Shown: positions 1 to 9,497, counted from the first letter of the stretch. The stretch: DNA of 64,000 nucleotides from JAWXBM01 sp964470455 (GCA_964470455.1 CAYYCX010000008.1:1-64000), one strand, 5' to 3'. The notes: generated from the letters alone by a model not told the origin. Numbers and translations are program-made.

Positions 1-275
1 AGTACGTCAGGCCCCGGGTGGGGGATGCCCTTCCTGGCCCCTGGTAGCCGCCGAGCAGTCACGGTGACCGGCGGTCGAGGGCACAGGGATGTGCCCGAGA
101 GGCAATCCGACTCAGGACAGGAGTATTGCCGGCCGCCGCAGCACCGCGACTGCGAGGGCAGCCGAAGGCCGGCGGACTCGGGGACAGGAAGGGCTTCACC
201 CGCCTGGGGCCGGATGCTACATGTGGTGCTGATCAAATCCAGGCCCGGAAGGCCTTACCGCCATCGGGCCCGTTA
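1..275. repeat. Structured intergenic repeat, copy 1
   Basis: This non-coding stretch matches 14594-14870 at most positions. The two ends of the core (about 11-35 and 187-211) are near-perfect inverted repeats, and several hairpins nest inside them: 55-66 pairs with 142-153, 79-84 with 91-96, and 101-106 with 125-130. The paired bases differ from the second copy in a compensatory way, so the fold rather than the exact sequence seems to be kept. Reading frames through it are biased by the repeat and are unlikely to be genes. The copy may continue left of the window edge. It could be a MITE-like element or a structured RNA; the sequence alone does not decide. Confidence 0.7.
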
Positions 276-331
276 TTGGTGTTACGGGCAAATGGATCAC
301 GCGCCACGCGCTAACCGTCAAAAAGTAGATA

Positions 332-367
332 AGAAAGGGGCCGAGGCCATGCACCCCGGCCCCTTCT
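332..367 (-). terminator. Possible intrinsic terminator of the phosphatidyltransferase gene
   Basis: A GC-rich hairpin (arms 332-343 and 357-367) lies about 130 bases past the stop of the leftward gene at 500-1099. Read on the minus strand it is followed by a short T-rich stretch. The distance from the stop is large and the T tract is weak. The rest of 276-499 shows no gene. Confidence 0.3.
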
Positions 368-499
368 CCGGGAAGTTGGTAGGAGCAGTCAAGTGACCCT
401 CGACCTTCCCGTAGGCTCGATCGCAAAGTACCTTTACGAAGCCCTACGTAGAGACTAATACGAAGTGTTACGTATATCAAGCCGGAATCAATGCCGGCA

Positions 500-1099
500 T
501 CAGTGGCGGCGCCACGCACTGAAAATGCCGCCCGGGATATTCGGCGTCCACTTGGGCAGCCGCCACAGCAGCAGGAAATGCTCGATCACGCCCAGCGAGG
601 AAAGCGTCGCAGCGAGATAAAGCAGCGGAGGGTAGTAACCGAACAGGAACAGGCTGATCGCAAAAAAGTTGAAGGCGGCAATGCCAATGCGGATCAGCCA
701 GGTGTGGTAGCTGGCCAGGCGGCCGTAGCGCAGCACCGATGCGCAGTGGGCCAGCAGCCAGGCGATCAGGAGGCTGTAGATGATCCAGCCATCCAGCTCA
801 AAAACCTCGGCATGCAGCCACCACATGCCCCAGAGAATTGCCAGAGTAATGGCCATGTCGCCCATGGAGTCCAGCAGTGCGCCATGCGCTGAAACAACGT
901 CGAGGCGTCGGGCCAGCCAGCCGTCCACCAGGTCGGATGCCAGTGCCAGCAGCAGCAAGCCGGTAAAAATATCTTCCCGGCCGATGACGGCCAACCACAG
1001 CAGCACCGGAACGGCGCCCAGGCGCGCCAATGAGATGGCATTGGGCAGGTGGCGCCAGCGTTGCTGGCTGGGAGAACCGGTTGAGTCGTGATTGGACAT
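500..1099 (-). CDS. CDP-alcohol phosphatidyltransferase family protein
   Basis: This is an integral membrane enzyme that would transfer a phosphatidyl group from CDP-diacylglycerol to an alcohol such as glycerol phosphate, myo-inositol phosphate or serine. The 199-residue protein carries the complete family signature, with DG, then AR two residues on, G eight residues further, then two Asp at the usual spacing (DGWLAR ... G..LLDSMGD). Several hydrophobic segments surround it. The start at 1099 (MSNHDSTG) was preferred over the 46-residue longer frame, which reads through basic, non-conserved sequence. It is transcribed away from the patatin gene, with about 175 bases between the two starts. 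The acceptor alcohol cannot be told from sequence. PgsA-like or CLS-like roles are both possible. Confidence 0.85.
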   Translation of the reverse strand: MSNHDSTGSPSQQRWRHLPNAISLARLGAVPVLLWLAVIGREDIFTGLLLLALASDLVDGWLARRLDVVSAHGALLDSMGDMAITLAILWGMWWLHAEVFELDGWIIYSLLIAWLLAHCASVLRYGRLASYHTWLIRIGIAAFNFFAISLFLFGYYPPLLYLAATLSSLGVIEHFLLLWRLPKWTPNIPGGIFSAWRRH

Positions 1100-1275
1100 G
1101 CTGTGTTGCCGTGCGGTATTGCCCGTAATTCTGCCGTCAGCCTGGAGCGTCACGGTGGCGCCTTTATATCGTGCCCTCGATCCGTGTATGCCCTGGCGGT
1201 TGCGAGTGAGTGCTAGGATACGGCATCGGCGGCTCATTCACTAAAACCAGAAAACCAGAAAAGCAGAAAACGCCC

Positions 1276-3267
1276 ATGATCGACGACTCCTCAAGCATTT
1301 CAGGCAAGATCGAACAGATTGCCCTGTCTCTTTCCGGGGGCGGCGTGCGCGCCCTGGGGTTTCACCTCGGCACCATGAGCATGCTGGATCGCCTGGGCCT
1401 GCTCACCCGGGTGGAAATCATATCCGCGGTTTCGGGCGGCAGCATGGCCGGCCTGGGATATTGCCTGTCGCAGCGCTTTGGTCGTCCGTTCCAGGACTTT
1501 TTCGACGACTTTTTCGAGTTCCTGCCGCAACTCAACATCCTGGAACAACTGCTCGCGAACATGACCGGGCGTGCTCCGCCTTCCCCTTCCGGGCGCCGCG
1601 ACATGATCACCGCGCTGGCCGACATCTACCACACCGAGTACTTCAACCGCTTTTTCGGCCAGTACGCGAAGGACGGCTCCGTCACCTTTGACATGCTGCT
1701 GGACGAACCGCGCAACGGCCACGTCCGCGAGATGATTTTCAATGCCACCGAGTTCAAAACAGGTTCCGCATTCCGCTTCCAGGTCAGCGATTACCGCTGC
1801 CTGATCGGCAATGGCAATGTTTCCATCTGCCGCAAGCACGCACGGCAGATTCGCCTGGCGGACATCATGGCCGCTTCATCCTGTATTCCGGTGGGCATGG
1901 AGCCGCTGTTCTTTCCCGATGATTTCCACTGGCCGGATGACGCTCCGGTCAAAAGCAACCGCCCTTCTCCCAGTCGCCCCACCTGTGATGAAATTCGCGC
2001 TGCGCTGCTGCGCAACACCAACACGCACCAGCCGAATTTTGCGCTGATGGATGGCGGTGTTTACGACAACCAGGGCATCACCAGCACCCTGCTGGCCATC
2101 AACCGCAGGAAAAGCAGGATCATGGAGGTTGATACCCATGAGTGCGGCACGCGCATCGAGCACCGCGGCGATCCCTCATCGCATCACGAATGGGCCTACT
2201 GGATGGCCGGCAAGGTCACTCAGGGCAGCACCGTGCGGTTGTCGGTGGAGGTCAAGCCGGAGGACCTGGACCTGCTGATCGTTTCCGACACACCGGTGCG
2301 CAAGGCGTCGTTCTTTCCGCGCATACCCTATCCGGAAAGCAATGACCGCGTGCCCATCGGCCGCCTGGCCGAACCACCACATGGCTTCATGGCCTGGCTG
2401 CAAAAGCTGTCGCTGGGGCGGCTCGACCGCATCGGCAAGATCATCATGGTGCTGTTGGGGCTGAGCGCAGCGCTCAATATCTACGATCTGTGGCAGCAGG
2501 AGTGGTTTACGCTCGAAGGCTGGAAGCCTTACGAGGGCTTCCTGTTCGACCTCAGCTGGATGCTGGTACAGATCGTCATACCGCTGGTCGTCATGCTGCT
2601 GTTGCTGGTGCTGATGATGGTGCTGAAACGCAGCCGCAGCAAAACCGAGCACTCCCTGCAACACATCATTCCGCGGTGGAAACACAGTCCACGCAAATAC
2701 CTGAACAAGTTGCGCGTGGGTACCCTCCTGACCATGGCCAGTTTGCGCGCGGGCTCGGTATCGGCGCTCACCTCCACCATCTACATGAACCGCATTCGCG
2801 GCCTGGGTTATTCCGCAGCCTACAGCCGCCCGGACCTGCACAACCGCGTGCTGGCCAATGAAATCTTCACCCTGCAGGATGCGCCACAGGAGAACGATCC
2901 GCTGCACCTTGAACTGACAGCGCGCCAGGCCTGGCCGCCACCGCCGGAGATGCGGCGCATCGTCGACAAGGCCGCCACCATGGCCACCAAGTTGTGGATC
3001 GAGCAGGATGAAGGCGATCCGCTGAATGACCTCGACTACCTGGTGGTCGGCGGCCAATGCACCATGTGCTACAACATCATGCGCTTCCTGTGGGATCGCT
3101 GCCGGCCGGGCGGAAAATTCGAACATGCCGAAACCGAGGAGATGTTCAACAACGCCATTCGCGAATGGCAGAAACTGATGGACGACCCTCTGTGCCTGCT
3201 GATCGACCGCAAGCGCCGCAGCCGATTGCCCGAGTTGAACCAGCAAGCCGCGGGCGCCGTTTTGTAG
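1276..3267 (+). CDS. Patatin-like phospholipase with C-terminal membrane segments
   Basis: This is a predicted serine acyl hydrolase acting on membrane lipids. It is 663 residues long from the ATG at 1276 (MIDDSSS). The oxyanion stretch SGGGVRALGFHLG lies near residue 15, the nucleophile Ser56 sits in VSGGSMAG, and the dyad aspartate Asp259 sits in MDGG. After the catalytic half there are two hydrophobic segments (roughly residues 390-412 and 425-455), then a soluble tail. The family is normally 300-400 residues without membrane helices, so the long C-terminal half is an addition of unknown role. An upstream in-frame start (1210) would overlap the promoter region of the divergent gene and is less likely. 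The stop runs into a REP-like hairpin at 3264. Confidence 0.85.
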   Translation: MIDDSSSISGKIEQIALSLSGGGVRALGFHLGTMSMLDRLGLLTRVEIISAVSGGSMAGLGYCLSQRFGRPFQDFFDDFFEFLPQLNILEQLLANMTGRAPPSPSGRRDMITALADIYHTEYFNRFFGQYAKDGSVTFDMLLDEPRNGHVREMIFNATEFKTGSAFRFQVSDYRCLIGNGNVSICRKHARQIRLADIMAASSCIPVGMEPLFFPDDFHWPDDAPVKSNRPSPSRPTCDEIRAALLRNTNTHQPNFALMDGGVYDNQGITSTLLAINRRKSRIMEVDTHECGTRIEHRGDPSSHHEWAYWMAGKVTQGSTVRLSVEVKPEDLDLLIVSDTPVRKASFFPRIPYPESNDRVPIGRLAEPPHGFMAWLQKLSLGRLDRIGKIIMVLLGLSAALNIYDLWQQEWFTLEGWKPYEGFLFDLSWMLVQIVIPLVVMLLLLVLMMVLKRSRSKTEHSLQHIIPRWKHSPRKYLNKLRVGTLLTMASLRAGSVSALTSTIYMNRIRGLGYSAAYSRPDLHNRVLANEIFTLQDAPQENDPLHLELTARQAWPPPPEMRRIVDKAATMATKLWIEQDEGDPLNDLDYLVVGGQCTMCYNIMRFLWDRCRPGGKFEHAETEEMFNNAIREWQKLMDDPLCLLIDRKRRSRLPELNQQAAGAVL

Positions 3268-3371
3268 GAGGGGTTTCAACCCCGACGGGCGGGAGGTCGG
3301 CGCTAAAGCGCCTCCTACATTCTGAAATCAGAGAGGTCGGCGCTAAAGCGCCTCCTACATTCTGAAATCTG
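3264..3371. repeat. REP-like hairpin cluster with a 37-bp tandem duplication
   Basis: A hairpin of the 'gtaggaggggtttcaacccc' type is followed by two copies of a unit running from gaggtcggcgctaaagcgcc to attctgaaatc. The second copy supplies the last codons and stop of the desaturase gene coming from the right. The same 'gtaggag...ctcctac' logic is seen at 20978-21115. Confidence 0.85.
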
Positions 3372-4281
3372 CAGGAGGGGCTGATCGCTCTCGGGCATCC
3401 TGCCCTTTGCGATCTAAGTGCATCCATGCACAAAAGCCCCAACTCGAAGACTCCGCCAGCAAACCCGCTGGTGGCCGCCTCACGTTCCACACCAGTCCCA
3501 GCTTTTCAAAGCCGCAGATTACCCAATAGAACATGTCGATTTCCCACCAGCGGAAGCCGGCCCGGGCGGACACTGGAAAGCGGTGGTGGTTGTTGTGCCA
3601 GCCTTCGCCAAAGGTCAGCAGCGACACCAGCCAGTGGTTGGTGGACTGGTCTTCCGTGGCGAACCTCCGGTAACCGAATTTGTGGCACACATAGTTCACC
3701 GCTGAACTCTGGTGCAACAGCAACATGGCGCCAAACAACACGCCAATCGCCATGCCTGAAAACCCACCGATGAGATAGGCAACCCCACAAAGCGCAAAGC
3801 CGGGCAGCAACGAATGCCGGTGCAGCCACATCAGTTCAGGATGACGTGTCAGCCAGGGCACCGATGCGCAGATCTCCGCATCGTTGTAGCGGCTGTCCAG
3901 ATGGCTGCCAAACCAGCTGTTCCAGAAGCCATGCAAAGGTGTGTGCGGGTCATCCACGCAGTCGGCATGCCGATGGTGAAAGCGGTGCTTGCCGGCAAAG
4001 CGGATCGGATCGCCGAAGGTGCTGGCTGCGCACAGCGCCAGGAAAAACTGGAACGGCCGGCTGGTATGGAACGCATGGTGGCCGAAATAGCGGTGCAGGC
4101 ACACACCCACGCCAATTGCCTGAAACGGATAGATGGCCGCAAACAACAACCAGTCGGCGCGATCCGTTCCTGCCAGCAGAGCCCCAATCGGAATCGCATG
4201 CAGCAGCAGGATCAAAAGGCCGGTCCAGGCACGGGCCGGGCGGCTGCGGGTGAAGGCGCGTGCGGGCAATGCCGGGTTCAC
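3355..4281 (-). CDS. Acyl-CoA desaturase (membrane fatty acid desaturase)
   Basis: This is a membrane di-iron desaturase expected to introduce a delta-9 double bond into acyl chains. All three histidine boxes are present: HRYFGHH near residue 62, HRFHH near residue 98, and HNNHH near residue 230. Hydrophobic segments lie before and between them. The length (308 aa) is usual for the family. The last ten or so residues are encoded inside a REP-like repeat, so the natural stop was probably replaced. It lies 10 bases after the radical SAM gene and is likely in one leftward operon with it and the cyclase-like ATPase. Confidence 0.9.
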   Translation of the reverse strand: MNPALPARAFTRSRPARAWTGLLILLLHAIPIGALLAGTDRADWLLFAAIYPFQAIGVGVCLHRYFGHHAFHTSRPFQFFLALCAASTFGDPIRFAGKHRFHHRHADCVDDPHTPLHGFWNSWFGSHLDSRYNDAEICASVPWLTRHPELMWLHRHSLLPGFALCGVAYLIGGFSGMAIGVLFGAMLLLHQSSAVNYVCHKFGYRRFATEDQSTNHWLVSLLTFGEGWHNNHHRFPVSARAGFRWWEIDMFYWVICGFEKLGLVWNVRRPPAGLLAESSSWGFCAWMHLDRKGQDARERSAPPADFRM

Positions 4282-4291
4282 GGGTTGCTGC

Positions 4292-5896
4292 TCAATTTAA
4301 GGCCGCCTTGGCTACTGCTGCACTTGCTAATGCTTCGTTGGCCGGAATGTCCAGCGCCAGGTCCGCATCAGCGCCGCGACGAAAACGGGTGGCCAGCGCA
4401 TCCTCCGCCAGGGCCGGGTTTACTTCGCCGTTGGCCAGGGTGATGCGGGTAGGTTCGAAGTAATGCCGGTACTTTTCGGCCACGGGCAGGCGCGGAGTGT
4501 AAATGGCATCCAGGCGTTCGGTGGTACTGACATGGGTGCGCGGCGCTTTGCGCTTGAATACCGCACCCGGGCTGGAGAAGCTGCCCGGTGCGAGAATCGC
4601 CGCGCCGGTGAGTGCCGACAGCAACAGCTGGTTGCGGTCCAGCGCATGCCGGTAGCGCCACAGGAACTTCGCCTGGTGCTGCATGAAGCGACGCCGGTAG
4701 CCGCGGAAATTACGGCCGTTGCGGATGAAGTGGACCACCTCATTGACATCGTCCAGCGGCTTGAGGCTGAGGGTGGAGCCTTCGAGATCGCGCATGCGGG
4801 TGTTGGGCAGCACCAGGCCGCGCTCGAAGCGGTCATGGAAAAACGGCGTGCCCGGAAAAGGAATGGCAGTGAAGATGAAGTTCGGTGCCGGGATTTCCGG
4901 GTGATCCAGGATCAGCTCCAGCTCATGCCGCATCTGCGCCACGGTGCGCTCGGTGGGATCAAAAACCAGTCCGTACTGGAACAGTATGCCGCCCTCCAGG
5001 CAACGCTCGATCAGCTCCACCTGGCTGATGCGGCTGTTCTGCTTCTTGTTCACCGATTTCAGCCACATGCTGTCATCGAAAGACTCAACGCCCACGAACA
5101 GCGAGATGCATCCGGTTTCGTGGGCCAGCCGGATGTTGTCCGGCTCCCAGAAAAAAGTGTCGGTGACAAAACCGCTCCAGTAGCGAAACTGGCCGGCTTC
5201 GCGCCGCGCCTGCACCCGTTCGACACGCTGGCGGAACGAGTCATGCCCATCGCCGCACAGCTGGTTATCCTGGAAAAAGAAGATCAGGCGTTTGCCCATG
5301 GCCGACATCTGGCTTTCCAGGTAATCCAGCTTCTGCCGCTGGTATTTGAGGCCGGTGCCGGTAAGCGAGCAGAAGCTGCAGCGGAAATTGCAGTTGCGGG
5401 TGGATTCGGCATAGCCCAGCCGCTTGATCCAGTAGGCCAGGTCATAGCGCGGCCGGAACTCACTGCCCAGGCAGGCCGGCCCCAGAGCCTCGCGGATCAC
5501 CTCGCGCACCTGCTCCACATCGCCGGTGCAGGTGTAGTCAAAAAAGGCCTCGGAATACGCGGGCAGCGCGCGCACGCCGTGGCCGCCTGCCACCACGATC
5601 ACAGCCGGGTTGGCGGTGCGGGCGTAGGCGGTTACATGCAGCAGGCGGTCGAACGCGGCGGTAAGCCCTGTCAGCACTACCATGTCGGGCCAGCTGAGCA
5701 GTTCCGGTGCGAACACTTCGACGAAACCGCTGTTGACCTCGTTGTAAAGTTTCACCTCACAGTGCTGTTTCGAGAAATAGCCGGCCAACAGAACGGGTGC
5801 CAGCGCATCCGGAACTTCGTTGCGGCGCTTGATGGCCTCGCGCATTTCCGGGAAATAGCAGTTGATGATAAGGACTTTTTTTCGGGTCGTTGTCAC
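4292..5896 (-). CDS. Radical SAM protein with N-terminal B12-binding-like domain
   Basis: The 534-residue protein starts with a Rossmann-like region typical of cobalamin-binding radical SAM enzymes (about 1-140, with GGHGVRALP near 104-112). The 4Fe-4S/SAM motif C169-x3-C173-x2-C176 follows. The body has the usual barrel stretch (FFFQDNQLCGDG, VGVESFDDSMW). The chemistry is unknown. The neighbouring desaturase suggests a lipid or hydrocarbon-tail substrate, such as methylation or rearrangement, but this is inference. Its start ATG overlaps the stop of the upstream gene (ATGA at 5893-5896), so the two are translationally coupled. Confidence 0.85.
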   Translation of the reverse strand: MTTTRKKVLIINCYFPEMREAIKRRNEVPDALAPVLLAGYFSKQHCEVKLYNEVNSGFVEVFAPELLSWPDMVVLTGLTAAFDRLLHVTAYARTANPAVIVVAGGHGVRALPAYSEAFFDYTCTGDVEQVREVIREALGPACLGSEFRPRYDLAYWIKRLGYAESTRNCNFRCSFCSLTGTGLKYQRQKLDYLESQMSAMGKRLIFFFQDNQLCGDGHDSFRQRVERVQARREAGQFRYWSGFVTDTFFWEPDNIRLAHETGCISLFVGVESFDDSMWLKSVNKKQNSRISQVELIERCLEGGILFQYGLVFDPTERTVAQMRHELELILDHPEIPAPNFIFTAIPFPGTPFFHDRFERGLVLPNTRMRDLEGSTLSLKPLDDVNEVVHFIRNGRNFRGYRRRFMQHQAKFLWRYRHALDRNQLLLSALTGAAILAPGSFSSPGAVFKRKAPRTHVSTTERLDAIYTPRLPVAEKYRHYFEPTRITLANGEVNPALAEDALATRFRRGADADLALDIPANEALASAAVAKAALN

Positions 5897-8800
5897 GCGT
5901 TTGAAACTCTTTTCTGCAGGCTTTTCAGTGCCTGCTCGGCCAGCGCGGCATCGCCCGAGTTGTCTTTCCCCACGACCTGTTCCATCGCCCCGGCAAGCTG
6001 TTGCAAGGCTTCCCGCGCCAGGGCGGAATTGTCCTGTCCGGTGGCGAAGACAGCCAGGTCAGTCGCTGCCCGCCGTTGCAGCGCCACGGCGAAGCAGGCC
6101 TGGGCGCAGCTGATGGCCTGGCGATAACCCACCAGCACTTCCGCAGCCGGCGCCCCGCTTCTGGCCTTGAGCTTGCCCTGCAGGCGATGGTACTCGGGCT
6201 CCAGGAACACTTCACCGGTTTCCTCGATATGCTGCCGGGCGGTTTGCAGCAGGGCGGCCGCTTCCTCCAGCTTGCCCAGTTCGATCAGGTCTTCGGCGAT
6301 CAGCACGCGGTGAAAGGAAAGCCCCAGCCGTGCGCCGGTTTGGCAGTATTTCGCGCTGCTGGCCTGCATGCGCTCAATGATCCCTTCGCCATTTTCCGGC
6401 AGCCGTGACTTGCGCTGCCGCTCGCCGGCCCAGGCCAGCATCAACTCGGCCAGTGGCCTGAAGAAGGCATAACCATTTGCGGTGGCCATCTCCACCGCGG
6501 TGCGCGCCAGCGGCAGGGCAGTGCCGGCATCGCCGCGCATCACGTGAAACCACGAAGCCGCGAAAGTCACAAATGCGATCGCGAACGGATGGCCTTCTTC
6601 CAGCGCCAGCTTCCGGGCTTCCTGCATGTAGCTCACCGCCGCCTGCGGCTCGCCCAGGTGCCAGTTGAGGTGCGCCAGCCAGATACGCAAATGGGAGCGG
6701 GTGTCGTCGCCACTGGGGGACTGCGCCGTGTAGTCGACGCCTTCCTGTTCCGATTCCAGCGCATCTTGCAGCTGCTGCCGCGCCTCGCGAAATTCAGCAC
6801 GGTAATACAGGGTGTAGCCCAGGCAATAGCGCGCCTGCAGTTGTTTGGCTGGATCCCCGGAGGCTTCGGCAATGCGCACCAGGGTGTGGCTGAGTTCCAG
6901 CGCGCGCCCGTGCCGCGCGCTGATCAGGTGGTACATCCACAGGCCAACGATCACCTGGAACAGTTGGGGCGCATCACCCAGCTGGTCGCACAGCTCCTGC
7001 GCCCGCGTGAACGCTTCGCCCACCTCCGGTGCGCCGTAGCCGCGTGTGGCCAGCAGGCCCATGCCCAGCATGCTCTGCAGCGGGATTTCCTGGGCAGTTC
7101 GCTGTTGGCTCTCGGCGGTGCCGGCCAGCAATTCCAGGCCGTTTCGGGCCTGGTTGATGGCTTCGAAATTGGCGAACGCCTGCAGTGACTGGCGAGCCGC
7201 CTGCGTCCACAGGCCGACTGCCTGTTCCACCTCGCCACCCTCGCCGTAGTGCCAGGCCAGCAGCGCGGGACGGGTCTGGGCAATTTCCGAATACTCGCTG
7301 GCCATGATTTCGGCGGTGCGCAGGTGCAGTTCCCTGCGCTTGGACTTGAGCAATGAGTTATAGGCCGTTTCCTGGATCAGGATGTGTTTGAAACTGTAGC
7401 TCGGGTTGGCGGAACTGCCGCGCTTGAACAGCAGCTCCGACTGTACGATGCCGTTCAAATCCTTTTTCAGGGCTGATTCGTTTTCGCTGCCGCTCACCGC
7501 CCGCAACAGGGCGTAATCAAACTCGCGCCCAAGCACGGAACACAACTGCAGCAGCGCCTTGGCCGGGCCCAGGTGGTCCACGCGCGAGGCCAGCGAGTCC
7601 TTCAGCGTGGGGGGAATCTTCATCCAGCTGAGGTCGGCATTGGCGGCATCCGCCGGTACATTCTTCCAGTCATCGGTTTCCAGCACGGCGCGCGTCAGCT
7701 CATGCACGTACAGCGGGTTGCCGCCGGTTTCGCGAACGATGTGGTCGACGAGCGCCTGTGGCAACTCCACCTCGCCCGCGGTCTGGCGCAGCAGCTCCGT
7801 CACCGAGCGGCTGGGCAGCGGCAGCAGGTCCATCACCAGCACCCAGGAGCGGCGCGTCCAGTCGGCGCTGAACGAGGGTCGGGCGGTCAACAACAGGAAC
7901 ATGCCTTTGGCGGGGCCCTCCTCGACCAGCATCTGCACCCACTCCAGCGTGGTGGGGTCGGCCCACAACAGGTCTTCCACGATCAGCAGGAACGGCCGGC
8001 TTTCCGCATGCCGGCGAATAATGTGCATCAGCAGCTCCAGGGTCTGGCTGCGGATGTGCTGCGGTGAACCCGCCAGTGCCGGCGCGGCGCCGCCGGCTTC
8101 AGCGGGCGGGGAAAGCGCCAGCAATCGCGCCAGCAATGGCAAGGCCAGCTCAAACCCGGCGCAGTGCTGCCCGGTAAAATCCAGCAGCTTTTGCCACCTG
8201 GCGGCCTTGTTGTCGCCGGGCTGGAACCCGAGCACGGGGCCGCGCACCGCCTTCACCACCGGATAAAGCGCCGTACTCTGCTCGTAGGGTGAACAGAAAA
8301 CCGGCAGTACCCAGGCGCCGCCGCTGTCGCTCACGCCCTGCTGGAAAGCGCGCACCAGGCTGGATTTGCCGATACCCGGTTCACCCTTGATGAGCACAAA
8401 CTGGCCGTCGCCGTCGATGGCGTGCTGCCAGCGGGCCTGCAGCTGCGCGAGTTCGAGCTCGCGTCCCACCTGCTCAAAACCACCATCAAGCGCCAATGGC
8501 AAGGTCGCGCCGCTCACCCGGAACACTTCCACCGCGGCGCCGGCCTGCGACTGCTGCTGGGTGCCGATGGATTCGGTCGCATAAAAACGCGCCACCAGCT
8601 CACGGGTCTGGGCGCTGATGGTCACCGCGCCGGGTGGCGCGATGGCTTGTAGCCAGGCGGCAATCCGCGGCACCTGCCCGATGATGGTGATACCGGTGTC
8701 GGCCCTGGTGGCGTCGTCAACCACCACCAGGCCGGTGTGAATGCCCACATGCACCGCCAGGTCGGGAATGCCATCGTGGTTCTCGTCGAGTTGCTGGGCC

Positions 8801-9387
8801 GCGTCCAGCAGGGCCAGTCCGGCGGCCACGGCGCGGCGGGCATCATCATCACGTGCGGCTGGATAGCCGAACACCAGGGTCAGTCCTTCGGCGCTGCTGC
8901 GCAACCGGTGGCCGTGGTAGCGTGCGGCGATATCCTTGAAAACTTCTTCCACGGCCATGATGGCATCGCGCAGGAATTCAGGGTCGTCTTCCCCATCCTG
9001 GCCGGTCTGGAAATCGAACGAACAGCTCAGCATGGTGACCTGGCGTCGTTCGGAGTCGCCCAGCGACAGCGCCATGGCGGGGGCGGGTTCCGCGGCGATG
9101 GATTCTTCAGGTGCTTCTTCGAGGGTGCTGGTACGCACCAGGCCGCCCGAAGTGAAGTCGAAGATCCACGCCAGGGCGATCACGATGGGCAGGCCAACCA
9201 GGAAGGCAATCAGAACCGCCTGCAGCATCCAGTTGGGAGCTTCAAAGGCGCCCAGGACGAGTTCGGATACCTCGATCAGGATCCAGCCGATCACGCAGTA
9301 GGGAACCGCCACCTGCAGTACGTGGCGGCGCCAGACTTCGCGAAAAAACTGGCCCAGCTTGTGCGGCTTCCCGGTCAACCCTGGCAC
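5893..9387 (-). CDS. Membrane-anchored cyclase-like / AAA ATPase / TPR protein
   Basis: This 1164-residue protein begins with two membrane helices (about 20-72) homologous in pattern to the front of the protein at 25133-27121. A class III cyclase homology domain follows (about 110-280), but the usual metal-binding Asp and GDG positions read SCSFDFQ and SAEGLTLVFG, so catalysis is doubtful. Next come a P-loop ATPase of the MalT/STAND kind (GEPGIGKSS near 335, IVEDLLWADP near 470) and a long helical, TPR-like C-terminal half. The architecture suggests a signal-sensing scaffold or regulator rather than a simple cyclase. It is the first gene of a leftward operon ending with the desaturase. Confidence 0.8.
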   Translation of the reverse strand: MPGLTGKPHKLGQFFREVWRRHVLQVAVPYCVIGWILIEVSELVLGAFEAPNWMLQAVLIAFLVGLPIVIALAWIFDFTSGGLVRTSTLEEAPEESIAAEPAPAMALSLGDSERRQVTMLSCSFDFQTGQDGEDDPEFLRDAIMAVEEVFKDIAARYHGHRLRSSAEGLTLVFGYPAARDDDARRAVAAGLALLDAAQQLDENHDGIPDLAVHVGIHTGLVVVDDATRADTGITIIGQVPRIAAWLQAIAPPGAVTISAQTRELVARFYATESIGTQQQSQAGAAVEVFRVSGATLPLALDGGFEQVGRELELAQLQARWQHAIDGDGQFVLIKGEPGIGKSSLVRAFQQGVSDSGGAWVLPVFCSPYEQSTALYPVVKAVRGPVLGFQPGDNKAARWQKLLDFTGQHCAGFELALPLLARLLALSPPAEAGGAAPALAGSPQHIRSQTLELLMHIIRRHAESRPFLLIVEDLLWADPTTLEWVQMLVEEGPAKGMFLLLTARPSFSADWTRRSWVLVMDLLPLPSRSVTELLRQTAGEVELPQALVDHIVRETGGNPLYVHELTRAVLETDDWKNVPADAANADLSWMKIPPTLKDSLASRVDHLGPAKALLQLCSVLGREFDYALLRAVSGSENESALKKDLNGIVQSELLFKRGSSANPSYSFKHILIQETAYNSLLKSKRRELHLRTAEIMASEYSEIAQTRPALLAWHYGEGGEVEQAVGLWTQAARQSLQAFANFEAINQARNGLELLAGTAESQQRTAQEIPLQSMLGMGLLATRGYGAPEVGEAFTRAQELCDQLGDAPQLFQVIVGLWMYHLISARHGRALELSHTLVRIAEASGDPAKQLQARYCLGYTLYYRAEFREARQQLQDALESEQEGVDYTAQSPSGDDTRSHLRIWLAHLNWHLGEPQAAVSYMQEARKLALEEGHPFAIAFVTFAASWFHVMRGDAGTALPLARTAVEMATANGYAFFRPLAELMLAWAGERQRKSRLPENGEGIIERMQASSAKYCQTGARLGLSFHRVLIAEDLIELGKLEEAAALLQTARQHIEETGEVFLEPEYHRLQGKLKARSGAPAAEVLVGYRQAISCAQACFAVALQRRAATDLAVFATGQDNSALAREALQQLAGAMEQVVGKDNSGDAALAEQALKSLQKRVSNA

Positions 9388-9497
9388 TCCTCAAATCGTG
9401 TCGGGAGTGTAACAGAGCAACCCGGGGCAAACAGCGAGCGGCTGCGCCCCGAACACCGGCGACTCCTTCGGGAAGCCGCCGGTTGTAAGGTCAGCCC

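Noticed and set aside
25..396. Open frame of 123 codons at the left edge
   Set aside because: It lies in the structured repeat; the parallel frame in the second copy differs by frameshifts, so it is not protein coding.
2176..3279. 367-codon frame opposite the patatin gene
   Set aside because: It is a shadow of a GC-rich gene; no domain, His/Gln-rich composition.
4463..6127. 554-codon frame opposite the radical SAM gene
   Set aside because: It is an antisense shadow; the minus strand carries the CxxxCxxC motif and family text.
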